64,000 nt of DNA from CAZLMG01 sp964560765 (GCA_964560765.1 CAZLMG010000001.1:1-64000), one strand, 5' to 3'. Counted from the first letter of the stretch, positions 25,909 to 35,318 are shown. A program made the numbers and translations. Notes: generated by a model from the sequence alone, not told the origin.

Positions 25909-27021
25909 ATGAGTCACGGTAAACAAAAGCCAAGTCGACGCATCATCGCCGCATCGCTCGTTGCTTTTCTGGCTTTGTCTTTCAGCATGTCCTCGCAGGC
26001 ACGCTCGCCATCAGCACTCATTGAGTTCCTGGCTAGCATCGGACCGGCTCAATCGGCGGACGATTTGCGAGCTATGATGCAGTTGATTGGCGAAGCTACT
26101 GGTGGACGACCACTTACCTCGCAGGAGTTTAGCGCACTTTCCAATTACGTACGGTCGTCAAACGTCACCGTGAACGCTCCGGGTGTCAACGGGCAAATAG
26201 CACTAGTCGTCGATGGCAAAGCCATCAATGGCGTTATGACGGGGGAAGCACAGCTTGTCGCCATCTCGAAGCCTTATCAGCAACAATTCTGGGAAGCCGT
26301 AGCCAAAGGCGAACGGCCGCCTCCCATGCCAACACCGCGACTCATTCCGGGCAATCAAATTGGGCATTCGCTTCTCCTCGACACCGAAGCCGCAGCTCAT
26401 GGCATCCAGCAGCCGTTGAAGCCAGGAGCAGTCATGCGTCCAAACGCCATCTGCAACGGCGCCAATGTCAAGCCACCAGCCACCTCCCCGGCGCCGGCAA
26501 CTGCGCCTGCTCCGGCAGCACCGACGGTAGGATCACCTGCAGCTCCAACCACCACGGCGGCGACGCCGCCGCGCCCAACATGGGGCTCCTGTTTGCAACG
26601 CGCCGGGAGTGGCATGGGAGGCGGTCTCGTCGGCGGCTACTTTGGGCAAAAAGTGGGCGGTCAGCTCACGGGGACTCGCGAAGGCGCACACGCTGGTGGA
26701 TTTCTGGGTGGCCTCGGGGGCATGGCCGGAGGTCTGTACCTCTTCGGCGGCATGACCGCAACGCAAGCGCTCGGCGCCGCGTTTCTAAGCCCCTACACCA
26801 TCATCGCCGCTGAAATCGCAGCCGTAGGCTATCTCGCCGAGGATTTAACGCATTCGATCAACGAATTCGATCGCCTGCAAGCGCAGCTTGGAACGGCCCC
26901 ACCGAGTGCGCTGGACAATGTGCCAGGCATCTACCGACCAGAGCATTCAACCTGGTACTCGCACGGCGATGGCTCCAACGCCTATTTTCACTATATGAAT
27001 CCATTTAACTGGAGTTGGTAG
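25909..27021 (+). CDS. Exported protein with Pro/Ala linker and glycine-zipper region
   Basis: 370 residues from the ATG at 25909, with GTGGAG six bases upstream. A signal peptide ends around 'SMSSQARS'. Residues 15-180 are helical and unrecognised. A Pro/Ala/Thr-rich linker (about 185-225) precedes a glycine-zipper segment (about 232-280; 'GSGMGGGLVGGYFGQKVGG', then 'GGFLGGLGGMAGGLYLFGG'). Glycine zippers pack in membranes or oligomers, so the C-terminal half may insert into the outer membrane or form a pore or assembly. The last 70 residues are soluble and aromatic-rich ('FHYMNPFNWSW'). No family name is offered. Confidence 0.8.
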   Translation: MSHGKQKPSRRIIAASLVAFLALSFSMSSQARSPSALIEFLASIGPAQSADDLRAMMQLIGEATGGRPLTSQEFSALSNYVRSSNVTVNAPGVNGQIALVVDGKAINGVMTGEAQLVAISKPYQQQFWEAVAKGERPPPMPTPRLIPGNQIGHSLLLDTEAAAHGIQQPLKPGAVMRPNAICNGANVKPPATSPAPATAPAPAAPTVGSPAAPTTTAATPPRPTWGSCLQRAGSGMGGGLVGGYFGQKVGGQLTGTREGAHAGGFLGGLGGMAGGLYLFGGMTATQALGAAFLSPYTIIAAEIAAVGYLAEDLTHSINEFDRLQAQLGTAPPSALDNVPGIYRPEHSTWYSHGDGSNAYFHYMNPFNWSW

Positions 27022-27596
27022 CAGATACTGACTGCAACTGACGCGACATCGCACAGCTTTCCAGCCAGACCGAAGTATTGGGACGATGCCCAGGGTTTTG
27101 CCGGACGTACCGCCTAACTTCTGGCAACGCACATTGAAGTAGCCTAATAGGCGGCAGGCGCGCCTTCTATGGGCGCGGGGCGTACCTGCTGCACATGAGC
27201 TTGCGATTGTTGCATCGGGACCTCCTCGGCGTCGTTATCCTTTCAAGATTGCGACCACGCCCAAGCCTCCTTGTATAGACCTTTAATATTGATGTGTTAG
27301 GGAAAGTCTGATGATCACTTAGTGCCCGAGCTCGCCACCGATATTGCCTCTTTTTACAAGTGATTACGGAGCCCTACAGCCACACGGCGCGATTATCCCT
27401 ACAGATACTGAGGCCCTGCGCAATGACCAGCATTTTTCTCGCCATTCTTCGTTGGTTACTCGCCAGCCCCGACATCGCCCAGGCGAGAGGAAAAAGGTAC
27501 GACACACAATCGAGAACTGCTGCTTAGCGATGATGCGAGCGAAGCATTAATCGCTGGCCTAGATTTTCCGATAAGTCCCTAAGGAAGGGGCCACTC
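27022..27596. other. Gene-poor stretch with two SD-led mini-ORFs on the minus strand
   Basis: 575 bases without a conventional gene. On the minus strand AAGGAGG (27272..27266) precedes a GTG at 27258 by seven bases and a 7-codon frame ends at 27235. Then AGGAGG (27226..27221) precedes an ATG at 27215 by five bases and a 23-residue frame ends at 27144. I found no other convincing signal. Confidence 0.4.
27144..27215 (-). CDS. Candidate microprotein, 23 residues
   Basis: The frame starts 'MQQSQAHVQQVRPAPIEG' and ends APAAY, with a perfect AGGAGG five bases before the ATG. Gln and Pro/Ala rich, no signal peptide or membrane helix. It may be a small protein or leader peptide. The only evidence is the SD and an intact start and stop, and chance cannot be excluded. 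Confidence 0.3.
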   Translation of the reverse strand: MQQSQAHVQQVRPAPIEGAPAAY

Positions 27597-28511
27597 ATGC
27601 GTTTCGTTGCCATCATCGCTAGTCTTGCGCTGGCTGCTGCCTGCTCGCCAGAACAGGGAGCCAATTCAGCGGCCAACTCGTCGCCCCAATCGGCACGCCC
27701 CTCGGATGGTTCGGAAGGAGTCCCGGGGTACCTATCTGACGTCGTCACGACGCTGTTGAGTTACGATCCAGATACATTGCTTCTTGAGCTAGCAGACAGC
27801 ACGGGCTCGATCCGCTCTTGGTCCGGGACACCTCCTTCCACACGAATTTTGGTCGTGCAGTTGACCTGGGATTCCTTTATCGCCGCCTTGAGTGTGACTC
27901 CAGGAAGCCGCTCCACCCTTGACGGTATGCTCATCTTTCCCATTGAGCCGACATCGAAATGGTCGTTTGAGGCGAAGCTGCGGTTGCCAGCCCACGATCC
28001 CATTGTCCTTGTCCCCGTGCAGCGGCGCGACGATGGAACCTATCAAACCGACATCTTTGCCGATCAGGCCTATCAGGAGTTTCGAGTGCTGCCGTTTGCG
28101 CCGCCCCGGCGCGTCAGCGGAAATCTCGGCGACGCGCCGATGGTGTCTTGGGACATCGACGGAGATGGCGCCGTCACGGCGGCCCGGGACGGACAGATTG
28201 TCCTGCGATACTTGAGCGGACAAACTGGGTCGATGTTGACATCAGGATTAGATTTGTTCGGTGCCTTGCGCAACAACGCCGAGTCCCTCGAGACGTATTT
28301 GAATGCCAGCGACGCGCAGTACATGCTGGATGTCGATGCTGATGGCGAGCTTTCGGCTGAACGCGATGGATACCTCTTGCTTCGGCACCTCGCCGGATTC
28401 TCTGACGACGAACTCATGCGCTTCATGACCAATGCGGCTGCTACGCGAGCGGATGCCCTTAGCGTTGTGCAGCATATACGACGGTTTCTACCAACGCCGA
28501 TTGCGGAGTGA
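27597..28511 (+). CDS. Lipoprotein with PGYL box and dockerin-like calcium-binding repeats
   Basis: 304 residues. The lipobox is 'LALAAAC' (Cys16) and PGYL lies at 43-46 in 'SEGVPGYLSD'. Residues 55-175 are beta-rich and unrecognised. Two EF-hand-like repeats follow: 'DIDGDGAVTAARDGQ' at 186-200 and 'DVDADGELSAERDGY' at 245-259, each followed by 'LRYLSGQ' or 'LRHLAGF'. This is the dockerin-type pattern of a calcium loop and helix repeated twice, so it may bind calcium or a cohesin-like partner outside the cell. GGAAGGGGCC precedes the ATG. The stop overlaps an alternative start of the next gene. Confidence 0.88.
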   Translation: MRFVAIIASLALAAACSPEQGANSAANSSPQSARPSDGSEGVPGYLSDVVTTLLSYDPDTLLLELADSTGSIRSWSGTPPSTRILVVQLTWDSFIAALSVTPGSRSTLDGMLIFPIEPTSKWSFEAKLRLPAHDPIVLVPVQRRDDGTYQTDIFADQAYQEFRVLPFAPPRRVSGNLGDAPMVSWDIDGDGAVTAARDGQIVLRYLSGQTGSMLTSGLDLFGALRNNAESLETYLNASDAQYMLDVDADGELSAERDGYLLLRHLAGFSDDELMRFMTNAAATRADALSVVQHIRRFLPTPIAE

Positions 28512-28519
28512 GTGCGGAT

Positions 28520-29734
28520 ATGGCGACGCCGGAAAAATCGCAGAAATCTTCCTGGACTGTGGCGCTCGTAAACCAGACGAAGTCCGACGTCAGGGATGAA
28601 ATTGACAAGGCCGTTGTTGGCAATTCAGATCTCGGAGTTCGTCTATCCCACATTTTGGCACAGGTGGCGCGCCTCCAAGACGAGGTCAATTCGCCGAATT
28701 TGCTGCGCTGCTTAGTTTATGTCATGTCGGCACTGGTGCATCACGAGCGATTCGGTGGCCTGAGCATGGCGGATGTGGGGAGACTCTTCGAAATCGGCAA
28801 ACGTATTTTGCAATGGCGAGGTGTTAAGGCCGGAAAATCTAACCTAGCCTTCCTGCATGGTGAGCTGCATCTGGTCATGAGCCAAATCTTTCGCCGGGAA
28901 GGTGAACCACTTCGCTCGGCCTGGGAGCAGCAGCTTTCGGAGCGAATGTCGGGGGCAACACCAGTCGGCGGGTCGCCAGCACATCAAGCGATGGCCTTGG
29001 GCCTGCGCGCCATTCGCCTTGGTCATGCCGCCTTGGCTATGCATTCCTTTCAAGATGCACTGAAGGCAGGAATGGCCCCCCCGCAGCGGTGCCGTCTGCA
29101 AGTCGAGATGGTGCGAACATTGCGCCTATGCGGCATGCGAGGTCGAGCACAAGCGGAATGTAATGTCTTCCTGCAATCTGATGGGCTCTCTGCCAACGAA
29201 AGGGCGGAATTGCAATGGGAAGAGAACTGTCTAGCTTTGCATGGACCCGATGCCGACTTAACTCCCCTCCTCGCCTCCGTGAAAAAGGGGCAAGTTCACC
29301 ATGCTGAGTCCTACATTCTCGAGGCCTTTATCTGGACTCGCGCTGTATCCAGCACCGAGTGGCTGAAGCGCTATCCGACGGTAAAAAGTCTCGCTCGCAA
29401 TCCGAACCTGGACTTTAGAGGCGCCGGCTTTCTGTATCGCGCAGCGCGCCTGTTAGAGACCAGTTACGACGTCGATATTCCGCTGTTGACTCGTTGCGAA
29501 AGGTTAGGTCGCGTTGTGTTCGAGCGCGACCTGTTGCTTGGCGTCGACAAGGAGCTCCTCGTTCTCGCGGCCACAGCTCGCTGGTTGGTCCGCAATCACT
29601 TCTTTCCATTAGCTTCGCTGGTGATAGCTACTTATCAGGGGCTTTCCCGAACCTTGAGTTCGGGCTCCGCGAGCGACACCCTGGGATTAGTCTGCGATCT
29701 CGTTAACAAAGAGTGGTTTCAATCAGCTGCGTAG
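28520..29734 (+). CDS. TPR-like helical cytoplasmic protein
   Basis: 404 residues from the ATG at 28520 (GGAG 11 bases upstream); a GTG at 28508 that overlaps the previous stop is an alternative. The sequence is almost entirely helical, with Leu/Ala-rich repeats such as 'QAMALGLRAIRLGHAALAM' and 'RLQVEMVRTLRLCGM', suggesting TPR or similar solenoid units. There is no signal peptide, so it is probably cytoplasmic. It is coupled to the dockerin-like lipoprotein gene and may regulate or assist it, but that is inference. No close family is recognised. It ends 37 bases from the convergent RCC1 gene. Confidence 0.8.
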   Translation: MATPEKSQKSSWTVALVNQTKSDVRDEIDKAVVGNSDLGVRLSHILAQVARLQDEVNSPNLLRCLVYVMSALVHHERFGGLSMADVGRLFEIGKRILQWRGVKAGKSNLAFLHGELHLVMSQIFRREGEPLRSAWEQQLSERMSGATPVGGSPAHQAMALGLRAIRLGHAALAMHSFQDALKAGMAPPQRCRLQVEMVRTLRLCGMRGRAQAECNVFLQSDGLSANERAELQWEENCLALHGPDADLTPLLASVKKGQVHHAESYILEAFIWTRAVSSTEWLKRYPTVKSLARNPNLDFRGAGFLYRAARLLETSYDVDIPLLTRCERLGRVVFERDLLLGVDKELLVLAATARWLVRNHFFPLASLVIATYQGLSRTLSSGSASDTLGLVCDLVNKEWFQSAA

Positions 29735-29771
29735 CAGCGCTGGGGCCAACAACACGACCCAAACGGCAATC

Positions 29772-31601
29772 CTATTCTGCGAATGTCACAAGAGTGGGTG
29801 TCGCAAGTTCGTTGAGCCCACTGCCATCACCTACTTGGCCAAGATTATTAGCACCCCAACAATACACTTCGCCTTCATCAGACAGCGCACACGTATGCCT
29901 GGTCCCCGCAGAGACTCCGACAAATCGCACCCCGTCTGCAGCGACGAGTTGCGGTCGAGAATAGGTGGATGCTGAGGCACCGGTACCAACCTGACTAAAG
30001 TCGTTATCACCCCAGCAATATATCTTGCCAGAGCGAGCCAGTGCGCAGCTGTGATCGCCACCAATCGCCAGACCCAAAAACGTCTCTCCAGGATGCGCCG
30101 AAAAATCCACAGGGACAGCCTGCTCTTCGGTTCCGCTTGTGGCGCCATTGCCAAGTTTACCCTTCTCGGCGGCGCCCCAACAGTACACTCTACCCAATCG
30201 ATCGATACCGCAAGCATGTGACTTCGATGACATGCTGAACCAATTGACGTCGATGGCAATAAAATGGATGGACTCACCGCCCTCGTCCCGGATGAGTTTT
30301 GCGCTATAATCGAATTGACCTAGTCCAAGTGACACATTGTAACCAGGTCCCCAGCAATAGGCTTTCCCATCTCTGGTCAAGGCACATGTGTCTGCAGCGC
30401 CAGCTGATAAAGTCAGAGAGGCCACTTCTGCTAATTTTACTTTCGTTGACGGCGCCGACGAGCAGTAAGTTCCGAAGCCAGACGTATCGCACAACTCCCG
30501 TTGGGCATCCTTATCACCCAGGCGCTCGTCACTGTCTAAACCCCAGCAAAATATCTCGCCACCGGCAGTAACCCCACAGGTGTGGGCGCCGCCGACAGCG
30601 AAAGCATAGAACATACCATTGCCACTGACACTACTGACATTGACCGGCTCAGGACTTTCAACCGGAGCCTGACTGCGATTACCGACGCCAACTTCACCAT
30701 TAGAATTCTTTCCCCAGCACTGAATCTCGGTACTTCTAGAGCCGAATAAGGCACAGCTATTACCATAGCCACCCGCCACGTTGCCCGTGCCAGCTTCCAG
30801 AGAGATCAATCGGGGGGTTGTCGCATAATCTCCTGCAACCTGGCTGGTAAGCTGCTTCGTTGAGTTGTGACCCCAGCCATAAACCTCACTTTCGCCAATC
30901 GAGCTTTCACGAACAATAAATGTTAAATCGGCACCAGCATTCAGCTGCAAGTGTCGTACAGGCTCCAAGATAACATCGCCAACAACCGCTGAATACAGAG
31001 CCACGGCCGCATTGAAAAATGGGAAGTCGCTTTTGAAGATGATTTTGTAAGTATTGCCTTGGACGGGCTCAATCTTCAGCAAAGGTCCAGCCAATAGCAA
31101 TGTTTTGGTGACGGTGGCTCCTTCATTCGCATCCTGCTCCTCCGTGGCGAGAACTTGCAGAAGCACTGCTAGATCGTCGACGGAGCTACCAGATGGTAGG
31201 TCTATCTCGATCGCCACTTCCATGGGACTTGCTAGCACCAAGTTCACTCCGCTTTCAGCAATGCTAACGTGAAACTGATTGCCAATGATGCCGCCAGCCG
31301 CAACCTGGGAAAACACGACGTGCCCTTCTTTGACCGACACGGTCGTGAACTCGGTGATAAACCCGGCGGGAAATTTGATGCTGATCCGTTCTGCAGCCAA
31401 GGTGTCATTGTCGATGTCAGAGCCGGTAGCCACCTGAGTGATCTTGCCGCCGACACTTTCGCTGGAGTTTGGGGCTTTGCGAACACAACCAGCAAAACTA
31501 AACATCGCGATCATGACCAGCGCCACATGTATGACCACGGCCACGCCAAGACTGTGCGTGCCATCGATGCGTTCCGACTGCCGGCATTTTGGCATTTCCA
31601 T
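29772..31601 (-). CDS. RCC1-repeat lipoprotein
   Basis: 609 residues from the ATG at 31601, which has GAGG eight bases upstream; a GTG three codons earlier is less likely. The signal has a long basic n-region and ends 'MFSFAGC' (Cys39). Residues 60-230 are a beta-rich region with 'ERISIKFPAGFITE', possibly a ZU5-like module. From about residue 250 there are RCC1 (Regulator of Chromosome Condensation-type) blades, each with a Cys-containing 'HTCALxxxGxxYCWG' core: 'CGVTAGGEIFCWG', 'CALTRDGKAYCWG', 'CGIDRLGRVYCWG', 'CALARSGKIYCWG' and 'CALSDEGEVYCWG'. The cysteine pairs could form a disulfide in each blade. Likely a surface or periplasmic propeller. Confidence 0.9.
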   Translation of the reverse strand: MEMPKCRQSERIDGTHSLGVAVVIHVALVMIAMFSFAGCVRKAPNSSESVGGKITQVATGSDIDNDTLAAERISIKFPAGFITEFTTVSVKEGHVVFSQVAAGGIIGNQFHVSIAESGVNLVLASPMEVAIEIDLPSGSSVDDLAVLLQVLATEEQDANEGATVTKTLLLAGPLLKIEPVQGNTYKIIFKSDFPFFNAAVALYSAVVGDVILEPVRHLQLNAGADLTFIVRESSIGESEVYGWGHNSTKQLTSQVAGDYATTPRLISLEAGTGNVAGGYGNSCALFGSRSTEIQCWGKNSNGEVGVGNRSQAPVESPEPVNVSSVSGNGMFYAFAVGGAHTCGVTAGGEIFCWGLDSDERLGDKDAQRELCDTSGFGTYCSSAPSTKVKLAEVASLTLSAGAADTCALTRDGKAYCWGPGYNVSLGLGQFDYSAKLIRDEGGESIHFIAIDVNWFSMSSKSHACGIDRLGRVYCWGAAEKGKLGNGATSGTEEQAVPVDFSAHPGETFLGLAIGGDHSCALARSGKIYCWGDNDFSQVGTGASASTYSRPQLVAADGVRFVGVSAGTRHTCALSDEGEVYCWGANNLGQVGDGSGLNELATPTLVTFAE

Positions 31602-31890
31602 AAGTTCCACCTCGTAACCAGTATTTCGGCAGAATTGATGGAAAGATTGAGATGCAGGCAGCGATCTTTATGGCCAGGGAAAACGATGCCTGGAGTCTCC
31701 CCGACAGAATCGAATTGTGTTTTTCTTTCCGATAGTTACAAACAGGATGCGATCCGACATTGCACACAGTAGACACGTCAGTCGATACCGTTAACTGTTG
31801 GCCAAGGTGAGACATCCAGCGGCATTTACTGGATCTTATTCCTTTTCTTCGCGGTCCGCGAGCCGCGCGTTGGTACCGGTATGCGACAGC

Positions 31891-33270
31891 TTACGGAACC
31901 GCACTCAGATAGTCGATCAACCGCTGCAGTTCCGTTGCGCCAATCGTCCGCCCTTGCGGCATCTTTCCCACATCACCATCCGGACGCTGGATGCGATCTA
32001 GAATTGCTGCGCGATTATTGACGACCACGCGATAGTTATCCACGTAAGTGCTGAGGCCTGAACCACTACTATGACAAGTCCCGCCACCGCAACTGCCGCG
32101 TATAATGGGATTGATTTGTACGTTGAACGCGATTTCCTCGGGCGATAGCTTGCGCTCTTGCAGGTAAGGAATGTCGCGATCGAGGGCCACGTTCTCCTTG
32201 GTTCCGTCGTCGATCTCAAATGAAATTTCAACGGCTGAACCGCGCGGTATCGTGGTTGGTAACTTCATCACGAGCTCGCCTGGCGTATAGCGCCACGAGG
32301 TAAATTCGGTCTTATCCGCTGTCAGCTGTATACTTTCCCACATGGCCCTCACGGGCAAATCCGCGAGCCAGTAGCGGCTGTTGGTTCCGTCGCCAACAAA
32401 TGAATCAAAGAAGTAGGCAAACGTGTTCTTGCACAAGCTCTCTACAAGTCCGCCACTTTGCTGGGCTAAACGAAGGACCAAGTTTCGGCGAACGTAATCC
32501 GCGGCATTGGTCAGGCGCCCTGTCGAGATTTCGCACCCTTCCCAATCAGGAACAATGGCCGAAACACTCCAGCGGCCCACGCCTTTTCTCTCATTGAGTA
32601 ACTTGGTGATGTCGTCTGGCAAAAGTTGCTCGGCGGTCTCGTCACTGTGATGGACGTACACAACCGCGAGAAACGCTCCATCGCGGAAAAAACCAGCGCT
32701 GCGACTTTCCGGCAAGGTACTGCGCTCAAACATGCGCTTAAGTGCCGTCAATGGCTGTTGCGACTGGGATAAGTTTGCGGGTGCCATGCGCTGACGAATG
32801 AGCGTTGAAAAGTCGGTCCTGTCCTTGGTTAAGATTGCGGGCCCGTCGACTTCCGTCAGCTCACCTGCAAACACCGTCTGCGGCGTGCCCTCAGGAGGCC
32901 GCGGCGGGATGCCCGCCGAAAGAAACCCCACTTGCACGTCCAGCTCGCTGAAGAGCAGTCGGGTGGCCAGGGTCGAGCCAGCTTGCGCCAGACGGTCGGC
33001 AAACGGTGCGCCCGCCAGAACTCCCGTTGTCTCGCCGATGACAAGAACATCGACGGGCGTAAAGCGGTAGTCGGCAGTAAATTCTAAGCGCACGCGGCCA
33101 TCTTCACCAACCGTCAAGTCCGCATCATCCATATTCTGCTGCTTGCCATCCTCGACACCAACGCCGTTGCTTTCGGCGGAAACACCGCCGCAGCTGGAAA
33201 GAAACAGCTTGGCGGTTGTCAACAAGACTGCGCGCTTCCAGGATGGAACATACCACCGTGGCGAATTCAT
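31891..33270 (-). CDS. Lipoprotein with a degenerate vWA-like domain and a C-terminal haem-like motif
   Basis: 459 residues with signal ending 'LFLSSC' (Cys27). The first domain (about 65-250) has a vWA-like core, 'TPVDVLVIGETTGVL', but lacks the DxSxS metal site, so it is probably noncatalytic and not MIDAS-dependent. The end contains 'IIRGSCGGGTCHSSG' near residue 393: two cysteines four residues apart followed by His (CX4CH), a spacing wider than the usual CXXCH haem motif. It closes with 'KMPQGRTIGATELQRL', a typical planctomycete-cytochrome tail. Last gene of the operon-like set 36590 to 31891. Confidence 0.83.
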   Translation of the reverse strand: MNSPRWYVPSWKRAVLLTTAKLFLSSCGGVSAESNGVGVEDGKQQNMDDADLTVGEDGRVRLEFTADYRFTPVDVLVIGETTGVLAGAPFADRLAQAGSTLATRLLFSELDVQVGFLSAGIPPRPPEGTPQTVFAGELTEVDGPAILTKDRTDFSTLIRQRMAPANLSQSQQPLTALKRMFERSTLPESRSAGFFRDGAFLAVVYVHHSDETAEQLLPDDITKLLNERKGVGRWSVSAIVPDWEGCEISTGRLTNAADYVRRNLVLRLAQQSGGLVESLCKNTFAYFFDSFVGDGTNSRYWLADLPVRAMWESIQLTADKTEFTSWRYTPGELVMKLPTTIPRGSAVEISFEIDDGTKENVALDRDIPYLQERKLSPEEIAFNVQINPIIRGSCGGGTCHSSGSGLSTYVDNYRVVVNNRAAILDRIQRPDGDVGKMPQGRTIGATELQRLIDYLSAVP

Positions 33271-33331
33271 ACTCTCTCCTCTAAGTCATCCCCAGACCCT
33301 GACCATCTCGCCGCATCATTAACGCGAACAA

Positions 33332-34612
33332 CTAAGCCTTATTGGTCACCAATGCCTCGCTCACATACTCAACACCCGCATCAAAGCCCAGAGCCTTGAG
33401 CGCAGTCGAATACCAATGCATGGGCCGTGACACCATTTTCGCGCCACTCGACAACGTCACGTCTGTGAAGTTGTTACCCAGCTGTTCCGTGCTCGTATAC
33501 TGTCCACCCACGTAGCCGTTGCGAATCAGATTGGCGGGACCCGACATCATAGCGAACCCAGCACTGCGGTCGCTATTATTCAAACCACGGCCACCATCAC
33601 TGGTCCAGACGCAAACCAGATTCGGAATCGCTGCGTGCAGATCTTTCATCGCCTTACCAATCATAGCGGTGCCCGCAAACGGGTCGAGTCGCTTCGAGCC
33701 GCCCGGAGTCGTGAGATTGCCGCCACCGTTGGTATCATCCCACGGCACGGTGATCATAAAGTTACGCGCCACACCGGCCTTGTGCAGGGCGATAACCGCT
33801 TGCACTTGTTGATCGATGGGATCGGTGTTGGTCGATGCCGAGTTCAGAGCTGGCAGTGCCGTACTGACCTGCTCGGCCAGGGCGGCCAGAGTATCGCGAA
33901 ATCCGGCGTTCTTGGTCACGACCCGATCGAACCGATCGAGCATCTCGCGATTCTCTTTCGAGCCAATGATGGGCGCAACGGAATTCTGCAGCGTCGTCGC
34001 CAGCTGCGAAGTACTGGTAAATGTCTTCATGCGACGCATGCCGCCAGAGACAAAGCAGTCAGCCGAATCGTTCGCATCCGAGCGCAGGGATAATCCCAAC
34101 GGACCAAAGAGACCCGTTCCCCCCGAAAGCTCCTCGAAAGCATTGTTGATGCCGCCGAGCCGGGTTGAAACATACGAGTTTTGCAAGCTGTGACCGCCAG
34201 TGCCGCTTTCCCAGCCGTTATTCAGACAAAGCGCCACATCATCCGGCAGACCGACCAAGCTATCTCCGAACAGCTTCGTCAGGCCTAACCCGCGAAATTC
34301 GGAAGTGACCTGCGCCACGCCTTCTTGCGCATCGGCACCTAGTGGAATTTCACCGGGAATGGACTGAAAAAGTGCCGACTGCACCTTGTCGATGATGACG
34401 ATATGCACCAGCGTCGCTGGCGATGTCGCCTGCATGGCGTGAGCAACGCCTGCTGAATCCACGCGTGCTATCGCGTTGCCCAACATGCGCATCTGCGGGC
34501 TCTGCGGCGCTAGATCGCGCAGGCTTGCCAAAAACCCTAACCCTACTTGCGAACCCAAGGCGGCTGTGGCGCTATACGAGATAAAATTGCGCCGACTGAT
34601 TTTGTGACTCAT
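33332..34612 (-). CDS. Tat-exported DUF1501-like protein
   Basis: 426 residues. The N-terminus 'ISRRNFISYSATAALG' is a Tat signal with a twin arginine at 6-7 in SRRNF, so the protein is folded before export and may carry a cofactor. The body resembles DUF1501: 'VCVWTSDGGRGLNNSDRSAG' and 'ANLIRNGYVGGQYTS' correspond to the family's vWTxxFGR and GGxxGGxVYG segments. DUF1501 proteins are usually partnered with haem-containing DUF1549-type lipoproteins, as here. The first HGGPS-type motif is not present, so it is a divergent member. 61 bases separate it from the next gene in the run. Confidence 0.75.
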   Translation of the reverse strand: MSHKISRRNFISYSATAALGSQVGLGFLASLRDLAPQSPQMRMLGNAIARVDSAGVAHAMQATSPATLVHIVIIDKVQSALFQSIPGEIPLGADAQEGVAQVTSEFRGLGLTKLFGDSLVGLPDDVALCLNNGWESGTGGHSLQNSYVSTRLGGINNAFEELSGGTGLFGPLGLSLRSDANDSADCFVSGGMRRMKTFTSTSQLATTLQNSVAPIIGSKENREMLDRFDRVVTKNAGFRDTLAALAEQVSTALPALNSASTNTDPIDQQVQAVIALHKAGVARNFMITVPWDDTNGGGNLTTPGGSKRLDPFAGTAMIGKAMKDLHAAIPNLVCVWTSDGGRGLNNSDRSAGFAMMSGPANLIRNGYVGGQYTSTEQLGNNFTDVTLSSGAKMVSRPMHWYSTALKALGFDAGVEYVSEALVTNKA

Positions 34613-34669
34613 GTTTCCTCCAAAATATGCTTAAAAGGGTCTCATTTTCATACAGGCAAACAGGCGCGC

Positions 34670-35266
34670 TTAGCTTCTGGCGGCGAACGCCAGCGATGCA
34701 ATCAGGGTTGAAATCGCACCGACATAATCGGTACGACACTGCTTGGCAAATTCGCTTGCCATTTCTTCCATGCCAGCATCAGCAGCATCAACAAACGGCA
34801 AGGCGCGCATAATCATCTCTTGCGCATCGGCGGTGGTATCACACTGACAGAGTGTCAACTCGCCGTAGGCGATCTCTTCCATACAGCGTTGCGCCGCGTT
34901 GTGTCCGAGGATGGCCAAAGCCATCAGGTACGAGGTACTGGGGCTATCCGCGAAAATCTCACCAAAGCGCAAACCATCGGTCTGCCCGAAGTTCTCGCCA
35001 TAGACATCAAAGATGCTGAGCTCTTTACCCTCATCGTCGACTTCGCCCGACATGTCTTTGGATGGGCCAAGGGTCATGTAAAGCGATTGCGCTAACAAGG
35101 ACGTACCCTTGAGCTGGATGTTCTCCGTAACTTTCTCTTCCTCAGTCAGGTCGGCATCGTTCTCTTTGCCACCACCGGAGCTGCTTTTGTCATCTTTGCC
35201 GCAACTCCATCCCAGCATGCTTATGACGACGAGCCAAAGGCCCAGCTGTTTGCTTGCAGTGATCAT
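34670..35266 (-). CDS. Lipoprotein of unknown function in the DUF1501/cytochrome gene set
   Basis: 198 residues. Signal ends 'MLGWSC' (Cys22). The mature N-terminus is a short acidic and Gly/Ser-rich linker ('GKDDKSSSGGGKEND'), then helical sequence with a cysteine cluster, 'RCMEEIAYGELTLCQC', and a later 'QCRTD'. The cysteines are not in a haem motif. It lies between the haem lipoprotein and the Tat substrate on the same strand, 57 bases before the latter, so it is likely a component of the same assembly. Not a recognised family. Confidence 0.78.
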   Translation of the reverse strand: MITASKQLGLWLVVISMLGWSCGKDDKSSSGGGKENDADLTEEEKVTENIQLKGTSLLAQSLYMTLGPSKDMSGEVDDEGKELSIFDVYGENFGQTDGLRFGEIFADSPSTSYLMALAILGHNAAQRCMEEIAYGELTLCQCDTTADAQEMIMRALPFVDAADAGMEEMASEFAKQCRTDYVGAISTLIASLAFAARS

Positions 35267-35318
35267 AATTTCCCCCTCTAGTTACTGTCATGTACAGGAC
35301 GCTGAATGGAAATTTTGG

